64,000 bases of DNA from Kumtagia sp964244725 (GCA_964244725.1 CAXTJQ010000002.1:62001-126000), one strand, 5' to 3'. Shown: positions 27,714 to 37,071, counted from the first letter of the stretch. The notes: generated by a model not told the origin, from the sequence alone. A program made the numbers and translations.

Positions 27714-29480
27714 TTGCCGCACGACGTTTCGTTGATCGCCATCGTCGCCATCGGGTTCGTGGTGGCCGCGATCTTTGGATACGCTGCCGATCGTCTCAGG
27801 CTACCGGCGCTCGTCGGCTATCTTCTCGCCGGCGTTGTCATCGGACCTTTCACCCCGGGTTTCGTCGCCGACGCTTCGATCGCCGGCCAACTGGCGGAAA
27901 TGGGCGTCATCCTGCTCATGTTCGGCGTCGGACTGCATTTTTCGGCCTCCGACCTTCTGGCCGTGCGCGGGCTGGCGGTGCCGGGCGCGATCCTGCAGAT
28001 CGCGGTGGCGACGTTGCTCGGCGCCTGGGTCTGCACGCTGTGGGGCTGGACGTTCGGCGAGGGGATCGTCTTCGGGCTGTCGATTTCGGTCGCCAGCACC
28101 GTGGTGCTCCTGAAGGCGCTTGAGGAGCGCAACATCGTCCAGTCGGCGATGGGGCGTGTCGCCATTGGTTGGCTGATCGTCGAGGATCTGGCGATGGTGC
28201 TGGCGCTGGTGCTGCTGCCAGCCGTGGCCCAAATGCTTGGCGGTCACGCGGCCGATACCTCCCATGCGGCCGGCGGGGGTCAGTCGCTCCTGCTGCAACT
28301 CGGCATCACGCTGGCTAAGGTCGCCGCCTTCACCGTACTGGCCGCGACAGTGGGTCCGCGCGTCGTGCCTTGGATCCTGATAAAGGTCGCTCGCACCGGT
28401 TCGCGCGAACTGTTCACCCTTTCGGTGCTTGGCATCGCCGTTGGCATCGCGTTCGGTTCGGCGGCGGCCTTCGGCGTCTCCTTCGCGCTGGGCGCGTTTT
28501 TCGCCGGCGTTATCATGGGCGAATCGCAGCTCAGCCATCGCGCGGCGGCCAATTCGCTGCCGCTGCAGGATGCGTTTTCCGTTTTGTTCTTCGTCTCCAT
28601 CGGCATGTTGTTCGATCCTTCGATCCTGACCCGCCAGCCTGGAAAGGTTCTCTGCGTGCTGGCGATGATCATGGCCGGCAAGGCCGTCATCTCTTTCGCG
28701 ATCGTGCTGGCGCTGCGCTATCCCGTCGCCATGGCGTTCGGCGTGGCGGCGAGCCTAGCGCAGATCGGCGAGTTCTCGTTCATCCTGGCGGGACTTGGCG
28801 TAACGCATGGACTAATGACGCAAGACGGGCAGGACCTGATCCTGGCGGGCGCAATTTTGTCGATCACGTTCAACCCGCTGGCGTTCCTCCTGGTCAGCGC
28901 CTTGCGCGAGCGGCTTCGAGCCGGCGGCTGGGCGGGCGCGATGCGGTATGGCGCTGCGCGGCAGAAGGCGCTGACCGCCGAACTCGACCGGATCAAAGCT
29001 CGCAACGAAGAGCGCGAACGTCAGCAGGAACTGCGCATCACCCAATTTCTTGCGACCTTTCCGTTGTTTTCCTCGATCGACAAGGAGGCGCAGGAGGAAT
29101 TGCTGTTGCTGTTCGTCCCGCGCTCCGGTTCACCCGGCGAACGCGTCGTGCGAACCGGAGACGTGGGTGACGCGATGTACTTCATCGTGTCGGGCGCGGT
29201 CGAAGTGCTGGTCAACGAAAAACCGATTCGGCTCGAAGCGGGCTCCTATTTCGGCGAAATGGCGCTGCTCAGCGGGGGGCGGCGCACAGCCGATGTCGCC
29301 GCCATCGATTTCTGCCGGTTCCTCGTACTCGCCCGGCGCGACTTCAACCAATTCATGGCGCGCCACCCCGAGTTGCGGGCGGCGCTGAAGGAGATGGCCG
29401 ACAAGCGCAAGGCGATGAACAACGCGCAGATGACGGACGCGGAAGGCTCACCCGAGTCTGTTAACTCGCCGGCTATCTAG
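27714..29480 (+). CDS. CPA2-family cation:proton antiporter with C-terminal cyclic-nucleotide-binding domain
   Basis: A 588-residue membrane protein starting at a TTG with GAGGGGA 7-8 bases upstream (a longer frame starts at 27657). About 12 membrane segments follow: LPALVGYLLAGVVIGPFTPG and LLMFGVGLHFSASDLL are typical of KefB/YbaL-like Na+/H+ or K+/H+ antiporters. After a charged linker (QKALTAELDRIKARNEERER) comes a cNMP-binding domain (about 465-570) with the phosphate-cassette-like GSYFGEMALLSGGRRTADV. This replaces the TrkA-N domain usual in KefB and suggests nucleotide-gated transport. Confidence 0.88.
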   Translation: MPHDVSLIAIVAIGFVVAAIFGYAADRLRLPALVGYLLAGVVIGPFTPGFVADASIAGQLAEMGVILLMFGVGLHFSASDLLAVRGLAVPGAILQIAVATLLGAWVCTLWGWTFGEGIVFGLSISVASTVVLLKALEERNIVQSAMGRVAIGWLIVEDLAMVLALVLLPAVAQMLGGHAADTSHAAGGGQSLLLQLGITLAKVAAFTVLAATVGPRVVPWILIKVARTGSRELFTLSVLGIAVGIAFGSAAAFGVSFALGAFFAGVIMGESQLSHRAAANSLPLQDAFSVLFFVSIGMLFDPSILTRQPGKVLCVLAMIMAGKAVISFAIVLALRYPVAMAFGVAASLAQIGEFSFILAGLGVTHGLMTQDGQDLILAGAILSITFNPLAFLLVSALRERLRAGGWAGAMRYGAARQKALTAELDRIKARNEERERQQELRITQFLATFPLFSSIDKEAQEELLLLFVPRSGSPGERVVRTGDVGDAMYFIVSGAVEVLVNEKPIRLEAGSYFGEMALLSGGRRTADVAAIDFCRFLVLARRDFNQFMARHPELRAALKEMADKRKAMNNAQMTDAEGSPESVNSPAI

Positions 29481-30182
29481 CGGTGGCTCGACTGGCCGCA
29501 GGCCCTGGAGGAAAAGCTGTTCGAGAAAGCGCGCCGCGTATTCGAAACGGCCATGGCCACCGCGATCTGCGCCTAGCACGGCGCGGACCTGGACATCGAA
29601 ATCGGCGTAGTGCTGCTTGATCGCCCAGATCGAAAAGATCATGTGGTACGGTCGGTGAGCAGCATCCTGCCCTCGAGCATCCAACCCCGGATCACGATGA
29701 CCTTCTGCTCCACAAGAGTTTTCAGCTCGCATGAACATGTCGAGGATGCGCGGCGCGCCTTAAAGAATCTCGTTGACGAACAGCCGGCTCTCGCGTGGAT
29801 AATCCCTCGCCATTTCGAGCTTCCTGTAAGTATAACCGCTCAGTTCGGCTATTGGATCGCCGACTTCGTCGAGTTCTCGCAGCGGCGCCGGCCAGGTGCC
29901 GAGAAGCCGCCACATCAAGGTGGCGTATATTGACGCCTTGCTTGGGAAATAATAGAGCAGGTTGGGCTTCGACATGCCGGCGGCGGCCGCGATTTGGTCG
30001 ATCGTGGCGCCGCGAAAGCCGCTCGATGAAAACACGTCGAGCGCCGCACTTAAGATGCGCTCGCGCTTCTGGATCTGGATTCGCACCCGGTCGTCCATGT
30101 CGGCTGGCGCCCGCTCCCCATTCAAACTGCTGGACCAACCGGCTGGACCAGACGAAGGCATCGCGGTGGAGCGCGATTTCAT
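29448..30182 (-). pseudogene. rutR: Disrupted RutR-type TetR regulator
   Basis: The N-terminal half is a good TetR HTH: RILSAALDVFSSSGFRGATI, DQIAAAAGMSKPNLLYYFPS. It ends NEIL followed by an in-frame TAA (29760-29762). The same frame continues GAPRILDMF. A plus-one shift then gives LKTLVEQKVIVIRGWMLEG, and a compensating minus-one at GACCGT returns to PYHMIFSIWAIKQHYADFDV, QVRAVLGAD and FLEQLFLQGLRP. Order and sequence match E. coli RutR (EMLAGAP, DLKALIDEK, DPQHLIFMIWASTQHYADF). It lies beside pyrimidine catabolism genes. The 3' end overlaps the antiporter gene. The protein as written lacks the ligand-binding half. Confidence 0.82.
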
Positions 30183-30323
30183 TACGCCGATTGCCTAGGG
30201 AGGCATCTCATCGCCGCATTGCGGCGGAAAGGCTTGTCCCGTCGGTTAAAATTTGCGTAGCATCGAACGCAACCAAGTCCAAGCGGCGCGGCTGCCCGCG
30301 GGTTCCTTACGAAAGGTCTGGCC

Positions 30324-31652
30324 ATGTCGAATAGGTTGAATGTCACCCCAAACGATCTCAGCGCCTTCTGGATGCCGTTCACGTCGAACCGGCAGTTCAA
30401 GCAACAGCCGCGCATGTTCGTTTCGGCCAAGGACATGCACTATACCACGACCGACGGACGCAAGGTGCTCGACGGGACTGCAGGCCTCTGGTGCGTCAAC
30501 GCGGGGCATTGCCGGCCAAAGATAACCGAGGCGATCCAGAACCAAGCCGCTCAGCTCGACTTTGCGCCGACATTTCAGATGGGGCACCCGCTTGCCTTCG
30601 AACTTGCCAACCGTTTGGTCGACATCGCGCCTGAGGGGCTCGACCATGTGTTCTTCACCAATTCCGGTTCCGAATCGGTAGAGACCGCGCTCAAGATCGC
30701 GATCGCCTACCAGCGCGTCAAAGGCGACGGCGCCCGCACCCGCCTGATCGGCCGCGAGCGCGGCTATCATGGCGTGAATTTCGGCGGGATTTCGGTCGGC
30801 GGCATCGTATCGAACCGCAAGATGTTCGGAACGCTGCTCGGCGGCGTCGATCACATGCCGCACACTCACAATCTCGCGAAGAACGCGTTCAGCAAGGGCG
30901 AGCCCGAGCACGGCGCGGAGCTTGCCAACGAACTGGAGCGGATCGTCACGCTGCACGACGCCTCGACGATCGCGGCGGTCATCGTCGAGCCGGTTTCAGG
31001 CTCGACCGGCGTTCTCATCCCCCCCAAGGGCTATTTGCAGAAACTGCGCGAGATCTGCACCAAGCACGGCATATTGCTGATTTTCGACGAAGTCATCACC
31101 GGCTACGGCCGTCTCGGAACGCCGTTCGCTGCCGATTATTTCGGCGTGACGCCTGACATCCTGGTCACCGCCAAGGGCGTCACCAACGGCGTCATCCCCA
31201 TGGGCGCGGTGTTCGTGACGAAGAACATCCACGACGCCTTCATGACCGGGCCGGAACACATGATCGAGTTCTTCCACGGCTACACCTATTCGGCCAATCC
31301 GATGGCCTGCGCGGCGTCGCTGGGAACGCTGGACACCTACAGGGACGAGGGCCTCCTGACGCGCGGCGCGGAGCTTGCCCCCTACTGGGAGGAAGCGCTG
31401 CACTCCTTGAAGGGCGAGCCGCATGTGATCGACATCCGCAACATCGGCCTGATCGGTGCGATCGAGCTCGATCCGATCGCCGGCGCGCCGACCAAGCGGG
31501 CGTTCTCCGCTTTCGTCAAAGCCTTCGAACAAGGGGCGCTCATCCGCACCACGGGCGACATCATAGCCCTGTCGCCGCCGTTGATCATCGAGAAGGAGCA
31601 GATCGACGAACTGGTCGACCATGTGCGGGCGGTGTTGCGAGCTGGGGCTTAG
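30324..31652 (+). CDS. Omega-amino acid:pyruvate (beta-alanine-type) aminotransferase
   Basis: A 442-residue class III PLP aminotransferase. It shows VFFTNSGSESVETALKIA, ERGYHGVNFGGISVGG, LIFDEVITGYGRLG (PLP Asp) and VTAKGVTNGVIPMGAV (Schiff-base lysine). The N-terminus DLSAFWMPFTSNRQFK is typical of omega-amino acid:pyruvate transaminases. In this locus it probably converts beta-alanine or 3-aminoisobutyrate, the end products of uracil/thymine breakdown, into semialdehydes. It starts downstream of the broken rutR, divergent from it. Confidence 0.9.
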   Translation: MSNRLNVTPNDLSAFWMPFTSNRQFKQQPRMFVSAKDMHYTTTDGRKVLDGTAGLWCVNAGHCRPKITEAIQNQAAQLDFAPTFQMGHPLAFELANRLVDIAPEGLDHVFFTNSGSESVETALKIAIAYQRVKGDGARTRLIGRERGYHGVNFGGISVGGIVSNRKMFGTLLGGVDHMPHTHNLAKNAFSKGEPEHGAELANELERIVTLHDASTIAAVIVEPVSGSTGVLIPPKGYLQKLREICTKHGILLIFDEVITGYGRLGTPFAADYFGVTPDILVTAKGVTNGVIPMGAVFVTKNIHDAFMTGPEHMIEFFHGYTYSANPMACAASLGTLDTYRDEGLLTRGAELAPYWEEALHSLKGEPHVIDIRNIGLIGAIELDPIAGAPTKRAFSAFVKAFEQGALIRTTGDIIALSPPLIIEKEQIDELVDHVRAVLRAGA

Positions 31653-31666
31653 GGCCGGAGTTGGTT

Positions 31667-32914
31667 GTGCCTATCGAATCGAACCTCCGCATCAATCCCG
31701 ATCGTCTATGGGATTCGCTGATGGAGATGGCGAAGATCGGTCCCGGCATCTCCGGCGGCAACAATCGCCAGACTGTGACCGACGAGGATGGCGAGGGGCG
31801 GCATCTGTTCAAGCGCTGGTGCGATTCGGCTGGTCTCACGACCGGCGTCGACGAGATGGGCACTATGTTCGCGCGGCGCGAGGGCACCGACCCGTATGCC
31901 TTGCCGGTCTATGTCGGCAGTCATCTCGACACGCAGCCGACCGGCGGCAAATATGACGGCGTGCTCGGCGTCCTCGGCGGGCTGGAAGTCATCCGGTCGC
32001 TGAACGATCTCGGCATCAAGACGAAGCATCCGATCGTCGTCACCAACTGGACCAACGAGGAGGGCGCGCGTTTTGCGCCCGCGATGATGGCGTCGGCCGT
32101 TTTCGCCGGGATCATCACGCAGGACTACGCCTACACACGCAAGGACAAGGCCGGAAAGCTGTTCGGCGAAGAGCTGGCGCGGATCGGCTGGAAGGGCGAC
32201 GAGCCCGTCGGCTTACGCAAGATGCACGCCTTTTTCGAGCTGCATATCGAGCAGGGACCGATCCTCGAGGACGAAGGCATCGATATCGGCGTCGTCACCC
32301 ACGGGCAGGGTTTGAAATGGCTGCAGGTAACGCTGACCGGTAAGGAAGCGCATACCGGCTCGACGCCGATGCCAAAACGCCGCAACGCCGGGCTCGGCAT
32401 GGCGCGGGTGATCGAACTCGTCCACGAGATCGCGATGGACTACCAGCCCGACGCGGTCGGCGCGGTCGGCCACATGGAAGTGTTCCCGAATTCGCGCAAC
32501 ATCATCGCCGGCAATACCGTCTTCACCGTCGACATCCGCTCGCCCGAGAAAGATGTGCTCGACGCGATGGACGGCCGCATCCGCGAGGGCATCGCATTGA
32601 TCTGCGAGGCGCTCGACATCAAGCACGAGATCGAGCAGGTCGGCCATTTCGATCCGGTGACCTTCGACGCGGGCTGCGTGAAATCGATCCGGGACGCCGC
32701 ATACCGGCTCGGCTACACCCATCGCGACATCGTCTCGGGCGCGGGGCACGACGCATGCTGGATCAACCGCGTCGCCCCGACAGCGATGGTGATGTGCCCT
32801 TGCGTCGACGGTCTTTCGCACAACGAGGCGGAGGAGATCTCGAAGGAATGGGCCGGCGCCGGTTGCGACGTGCTGTTCCACGCCGTGGTCGAGACGGCGG
32901 TGATCGTGGAGTGA
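31667..32914 (+). CDS. N-carbamoyl-beta-alanine amidohydrolase-like Zn hydrolase (M20 / hydantoinase-carbamoylase family)
   Basis: A 415-residue metal amidohydrolase. Metal ligands lie in GSHLDTQPTGGKYDGVLG, NEEGARF and ELHIEQGPILEDE. The start is probably GTG at 31667, 6 bases after GGAG, rather than TTG at 31661. By family and context it hydrolyses N-carbamoyl-beta-alanine to beta-alanine, CO2 and ammonia, the third step of the reductive pathway. It follows the aminotransferase by 14 bp. L-carbamoylase activity remains possible. Confidence 0.88.
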   Translation: MPIESNLRINPDRLWDSLMEMAKIGPGISGGNNRQTVTDEDGEGRHLFKRWCDSAGLTTGVDEMGTMFARREGTDPYALPVYVGSHLDTQPTGGKYDGVLGVLGGLEVIRSLNDLGIKTKHPIVVTNWTNEEGARFAPAMMASAVFAGIITQDYAYTRKDKAGKLFGEELARIGWKGDEPVGLRKMHAFFELHIEQGPILEDEGIDIGVVTHGQGLKWLQVTLTGKEAHTGSTPMPKRRNAGLGMARVIELVHEIAMDYQPDAVGAVGHMEVFPNSRNIIAGNTVFTVDIRSPEKDVLDAMDGRIREGIALICEALDIKHEIEQVGHFDPVTFDAGCVKSIRDAAYRLGYTHRDIVSGAGHDACWINRVAPTAMVMCPCVDGLSHNEAEEISKEWAGAGCDVLFHAVVETAVIVE

Positions 32915-32918
32915 GGCG

Positions 32919-33554
32919 ATGACGCTCGCCACTATCCTCACCTTCGCCGCGATGGCCGCTTTGCTCATCATGTCGCCGGGACCGAATGGCGTGCTCATCG
33001 CCAAGACCGTGCCGAGTTCGGGCAGGGCGGCCGGCTTCGCCAACATCGCTGGCTTCGTGGTCGCCTTCGTCGCCCATGGCGCCTTTGCGATCTTCGGGCT
33101 GTCGGTCCTGCTGCTTCAGTCGGCCAACCTGTTCACGGCGGTCAAACTCGCGGGTGCGGCCTATCTCATCTGGGTCGGCGTCAAGGCGTTGCGCGATGCC
33201 TGGCGCGGGTCGCCCGCCGTTTCGTTGCAGGGTCAGCCGGCGCGCCGTCGGCGGACGCTGCTCAAGGCGTTCGGCGAGGGCCTGCTGACCAATCTGCTCA
33301 ATCCGAAGGTTGCGATGTTCTACGTCGCGGCGTTTCCGCAATTCATCCCGCATGTCGCCGTGTCGCCCGCCGCGGCCTTCATGCTGGTCGCGGTGCACGC
33401 TGTGCTCAATATCGCCTGGTTTGGCTCGATCATCCTGCTTTATGCAAAGCTTTCGACATTGGCGCGGGGCGGGCGATTTCAGCGCACTCTGAAGGCGGTG
33501 ACGGGACTGGTGTTCGTCGGCTTCGGCGTCAAGCTGGCGACGCTGAAGGCTTGA
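32919..33554 (+). CDS. LysE family amino acid exporter
   Basis: A 211-residue inner-membrane translocator with about six segments. The N-terminal motif MSPGPNGVLIAKTVPSSGRAAG and LTNLLNPKVAMFYVAAFPQF are diagnostic for LysE/RhtB proteins. The start has GAGTGAGG just upstream and lies 4 bp after the carbamoylase stop, so it is in the same operon. It may export an amino acid or beta-alanine by-product. Substrate unknown. Confidence 0.9.
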   Translation: MTLATILTFAAMAALLIMSPGPNGVLIAKTVPSSGRAAGFANIAGFVVAFVAHGAFAIFGLSVLLLQSANLFTAVKLAGAAYLIWVGVKALRDAWRGSPAVSLQGQPARRRRTLLKAFGEGLLTNLLNPKVAMFYVAAFPQFIPHVAVSPAAAFMLVAVHAVLNIAWFGSIILLYAKLSTLARGGRFQRTLKAVTGLVFVGFGVKLATLKA

Positions 33555-33728
33555 ATTCACAATTTGCCAGTGTAAACCGATCGCCACCTTATTGCGTCAA
33601 GCGAGTGTCCGGCGACCAGATCGGTGACAGCAAAAGGTGCATGCGCATTGCGGTCTGCGATCACTGTACTCGTTGAATAGTCTATCAGGTTGCGCGATAC
33701 TAGCGACTGAAAACAGATGGAGGTCGCG

Positions 33729-33950
33729 ATGGGCCGGCCAACAGAATTGACAGAAGAAGAGCGCCACGTCCTTTCGGCGCAAGGACTGAAGCCGTTCGAA
33801 ATCTGGCTGCCTGATTTCGCCGATCCGGCCGTCCTTGCGTCGGCAAGGGCGGAAGCCAAGAGAATTGCCCTCGCCGATCAGGAGGAGGATATCTCCGATT
33901 GGATGGAAGCCATCCAAAAGGATATGTGGGAAGGCGAAGATCAAATATGA
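33729..33950 (+). CDS. MazE-type antitoxin (DUF3018)
   Basis: A 73-residue antitoxin. The ATG at 33729 has GGAGG 7 bases upstream; an earlier ATG at 33717 overlaps that site. LKPFEIWLPDFADPAVLASARAEAKRIA is typical of DUF3018 MazE-like antitoxins paired with PemK/MazF. Its TGA overlaps the toxin ATG (ATGA). It sits between lysE and hydA inside the pyrimidine locus. Confidence 0.85.
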   Translation: MGRPTELTEEERHVLSAQGLKPFEIWLPDFADPAVLASARAEAKRIALADQEEDISDWMEAIQKDMWEGEDQI

Positions 33951-34282
33951 GGCGCGGCGACGTCGTGATCGTCTCGTTACCGGGCGATCTCGGCAAGCCT
34001 CGTCCCGCCGTGATTGTTCAGATCGATATTCTGAATGAAGAACTCAGGACCGTTCTGCTCTGTCCGATCAGCAGCTTCTCTTCTGATCCCATCCTGTTTC
34101 GTGTCCCGGTCGAACCGACGCTGGAAAACGGTCTGCGGCTGCCCTCCGAGATCATGGTGGAAAAACTGCAGTCGGCCAACCACTCGAAGGTCGGCGAGGT
34201 GTTAGGACGGTTGTCGGCTGCCGACATGCGTCGTCTCGCACGCGCCGTTGCGATCGTGCTCGGTCTCACAGTTGAAGGATAG
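33947..34282 (+). CDS. MazF/PemK family toxin (endoribonuclease)
   Basis: A 111-residue toxin beginning MRRGDVVIVSLPGDLGKPRPAVIVQ, the conserved MazF N-terminus with the RGD(V)xxV and K/RPAVIVQ motifs. VEPTLENGLRLPSEIMVEKLQ covers the conserved substrate loop (SxIMVDKL in relatives). It probably cleaves mRNA at short sequences. Both genes of the pair look intact. It ends 9 bp before hydA. Confidence 0.88.
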   Translation: MRRGDVVIVSLPGDLGKPRPAVIVQIDILNEELRTVLLCPISSFSSDPILFRVPVEPTLENGLRLPSEIMVEKLQSANHSKVGEVLGRLSAADMRRLARAVAIVLGLTVEG

Positions 34283-34291
34283 CAGGAGCCC

Positions 34292-35743
34292 ATGTCCAAA
34301 CTCATCAAGAACGGCACCATCGTCACGGCCGACCGTACCTGGAAGGCCGATGTCCTGATCGACGGCGGCAAGATCGCGGCGATCGGCCCGAACCTCTCGG
34401 GCGACGAAGTTTTCGACGCCGCAGGATGCTACGTCATGCCGGGCGGCATCGATCCGCACACCCATCTCGAAATGCCGTTCATGGGGACCTATTCGTCCGA
34501 CGATTTCGAGAGCGGCACCCGCGCCGCACTCTCCGGCGGCACGACGATGGTGGTCGATTTCTGCCTGCCCGCACCCGGGCAGTCGCTGCTTGAGGCCCTG
34601 CAGATGTGGGACAACAAGACCTCGCGGGCGTCCTGCGACTATTCCTTTCACATGGCGATCACCTGGTGGGGCGAACAGGTGTTCGACGAAATGAAGCTCG
34701 TCGTCGACAGGGGCATCACTTCGTTCAAGCATTTCATGGCCTACAAGGGCGCCTTGATGGTCAATGACGACGAGATGTACGCCTCGTTCTCGCGCTGCGC
34801 AGAGCTTGGCGCGCTGCCGCTGGTTCATGCCGAGAATGGCGATGTCGTCGCATCGCTGCAGGCCAGGCTGATGGCCGAGGGCAACAATGGCCCGGAGGCG
34901 CATGCCTATTCGCGTCCGCCCGAAGTCGAAGGCGAGGCGACCAACCGCGCGATCATGATCGCCGACATGGCCGGCGTGCCGCTCTACGTCGTGCATACGT
35001 CCTGTGAGCAGGCGCACGAGGCGATCCGCCGGGCGCGCCAGAAGGGCATGCGCGTCTTTGGCGAGCCGCTGGTGCAGCACCTTACGCTCGACGAGAGCGA
35101 ATATTTCGCCAAGGACTGGGACCATTCGGCGCAGCGCGTGATGAGCCCGCCGTTCCGCAACAAGATGCACCAGGATTCGCTCTGGGCCGGCCTGCAGGCC
35201 GGCTCGCTACAGGTGGTGGCGACCGACCATTGCGCATTTACCACCAAGCAGAAGCGAAACGGCATCAACGACTTCACCAAGATCCCGAATGGAACGGGAG
35301 GGCTGGAGGATCGCCTGCCGGTGCTTTGGACGAAAGGCGTGGTTACGGGCCGGCTGACGATGAACGAGTTCGTCGCGGTCACTTCGACCAACATCGCAAA
35401 AATCCTCAACATGTATCCGAAGAAGGGCGCGATCGTCGAAGGCGCGGACGCCGACCTGATCGTCTGGGACCCGAAGGCGACGAAGACGATCACGGCGGCG
35501 AAGCAGCAGTCGGCGATCGACTACAATGTGTTCGAAGGGTTCGAAGTCACCGGCTTGCCGCGATACGTGTTCTCGCGAGGCGAGGTCGCGGTGACCGAAG
35601 GCAAGGTGGACGCGAAGCAGGGACACGGCCAGTTCGTGGCGCGCGAGCCGCATGAGGCGGTCGGCAAGGCGCTATCGACCTGGAAAGAACTGGTTGCACC
35701 GCGCAAGGTGCAGCGCACAGGCATCCCGGCGAGCGGGGTTTGA
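34292..35743 (+). CDS. hydA: Dihydropyrimidinase
   Basis: A 483-residue cyclic amidohydrolase. Metal and catalytic features are DPHTHLEMPFMG, the carbamylated lysine in SFKHFMAYKGALM, HAENGDVV, YVVHTSCEQA and TDHCAFTTKQK. It opens dihydrouracil/dihydrothymine to N-carbamoyl-beta-amino acids, the second step of the pathway. AGGAG lies 6 bases before the ATG. In related loci it normally follows the carbamoylase/aminotransferase genes; here mazEF intervenes. Confidence 0.94.
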   Translation: MSKLIKNGTIVTADRTWKADVLIDGGKIAAIGPNLSGDEVFDAAGCYVMPGGIDPHTHLEMPFMGTYSSDDFESGTRAALSGGTTMVVDFCLPAPGQSLLEALQMWDNKTSRASCDYSFHMAITWWGEQVFDEMKLVVDRGITSFKHFMAYKGALMVNDDEMYASFSRCAELGALPLVHAENGDVVASLQARLMAEGNNGPEAHAYSRPPEVEGEATNRAIMIADMAGVPLYVVHTSCEQAHEAIRRARQKGMRVFGEPLVQHLTLDESEYFAKDWDHSAQRVMSPPFRNKMHQDSLWAGLQAGSLQVVATDHCAFTTKQKRNGINDFTKIPNGTGGLEDRLPVLWTKGVVTGRLTMNEFVAVTSTNIAKILNMYPKKGAIVEGADADLIVWDPKATKTITAAKQQSAIDYNVFEGFEVTGLPRYVFSRGEVAVTEGKVDAKQGHGQFVAREPHEAVGKALSTWKELVAPRKVQRTGIPASGV

Positions 35744-35749
35744 GAGCGA

Positions 35750-36163
35750 TCAGGCGGAGACGAGTCCATTCAGTTCCGGCAGCAGGACGACGCTCTCCTG
35801 CTCTTTGGGATCGGTGCGGGCGATGATCGCGACGCAGGGAGCGTCGGAGAGGTTCGCCGGCAGATGCGGCACGCCGGCCGGAATATACATCATCTCGCCG
35901 GCCCTCTGGGTCACGTGATGCTGCAGCCGGTCTCCATACCAGACATTTGCCTCGCCCGAAATGAGGTAGACGGCGGTCTCGTGGTTCTCGTGCATGTGTG
36001 TCCTGGCGCGGCCGCCTGGCGGAATATGCAGCACATGCATGCAAAGGGCCGTCGAACCGACTGTCTCGGCGGCTACGCCCGAGAAATAACTAAACCCCTG
36101 TTTGCCGTCATAGGTGTCCTGCGGCCGAATGATCCGGCAGGTCGGTTTGTCGACGGCGTCCAT
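35750..36163 (-). CDS. Cupin domain-containing protein
   Basis: A 137-residue single-domain cupin. The start at 36163 is chosen for its GGGGGGAG ribosome site 3-4 bases upstream; an earlier start at 36211 lacks one. Cupin motif 1 is HIPPGGRARTHMHENHETAVYLISG (split here by its conserved His ligands), motif 2 is YIPAGVPHLPANLS. Probably a metal-binding enzyme or sensor; function not established. It is divergent from the transporter ATPase. Confidence 0.85.
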   Translation of the reverse strand: MDAVDKPTCRIIRPQDTYDGKQGFSYFSGVAAETVGSTALCMHVLHIPPGGRARTHMHENHETAVYLISGEANVWYGDRLQHHVTQRAGEMMYIPAGVPHLPANLSDAPCVAIIARTDPKEQESVVLLPELNGLVSA

Positions 36164-36230
36164 GGTCTCCCCCCGCAAAAGGCGCGTCGCAGCTTGCACA
36201 TCCGGCTGCAATCGCGCTTACAGTAAATTC

Positions 36231-37058
36231 ATGCGGCCAAGCGGGAAAGAGGCTTTCGTTCGAGTGATGGGGGAAGGAATACAGACGGTCGTCGAAGCGA
36301 AAAACCTCGGTTTGACCTTCCAGACCAACGACGGCGCGGTCAATGCGTTGTCGGACATCACGCTCGGGATCGGCAAGGGCGAGTTCGTGTCGTTCATCGG
36401 GCCGTCGGGCTGCGGCAAGACGACGTTCCTTCGCGTCATCGCCGATCTCGAACAGCCGACCTCCGGCGTGATATCCGTCAACGGCATGACGCCGAATCAG
36501 GCGCGCGAGAAGCGGGCGTATGGCTACGTGTTTCAGGCGGCCGCGCTCTATCCCTGGCGGACGATCGAGCGCAATGTCGGCCTGCCGCTGGAAATCATGG
36601 GTCTGTCGTCCGCCGAAAGACGCCAGCGTATCGAGCGAACCCTCGACCTCGTCAATCTGACCGGCTTCGAGAAGAAGTATCCATGGCAACTGTCCGGCGG
36701 CATGCAGCAGCGCGCCTCGATCGCTCGGGCGCTGGCGTTCGACGCCGATCTACTTTTGATGGACGAGCCGTTCGGCGCGCTCGACGAGATCGTGCGCGAC
36801 CATCTCAACCAGCAATTGCTGGAGCTTTGGGCGCGCACCACCAAGACGATCTGCTTCGTGACGCATTCGATCCCAGAGGCAGTGTATCTGTCGACGCGTA
36901 TCGTCGTCATGTCGCCGCGCCCGGGGCGTGTGACGGATGTGATCGAGTCGACGCTGCCGAAAGAGCGCCCGCTCGATATGCGCGAGACGCCTGAGTTCCT
37001 GGCGATCGCCCACCGGGTGCGGGAGGGGTTGCGGGCAGGGCACAGCTATGAGGATTGA
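36231..37058 (+). CDS. ABC transporter ATP-binding protein (pyrimidine/nitrate-taurine type)
   Basis: A 275-residue ATPase (start uncertain: 36231 or ATG 36267). Motifs: GPSGCGKTT, QAAALYPWRTIERNV, LSGGMQQR, LLMDEPFGALDEI, FVTHSIPEAV. This is the SsuB/TauB/NrtD class serving NMT1/THI5-type binding proteins. It energises the importer formed with the permeases at 37513 and 38391 and the binding protein at 39920. Location beside hydA suggests uptake of pyrimidines. Confidence 0.9.
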   Translation: MRPSGKEAFVRVMGEGIQTVVEAKNLGLTFQTNDGAVNALSDITLGIGKGEFVSFIGPSGCGKTTFLRVIADLEQPTSGVISVNGMTPNQAREKRAYGYVFQAAALYPWRTIERNVGLPLEIMGLSSAERRQRIERTLDLVNLTGFEKKYPWQLSGGMQQRASIARALAFDADLLLMDEPFGALDEIVRDHLNQQLLELWARTTKTICFVTHSIPEAVYLSTRIVVMSPRPGRVTDVIESTLPKERPLDMRETPEFLAIAHRVREGLRAGHSYED

Positions 37059-37071
37059 GTCTTTGCGGGTC

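Noticed and set aside
21742..30182. All frameshifts here as sequencing errors
   Set aside because: Large neighbours (preT, preA, acyltransferase, antiporter) are intact, one defect is a nonsense codon, and altered residues accompany the shifts. Errors are not excluded for any single site.
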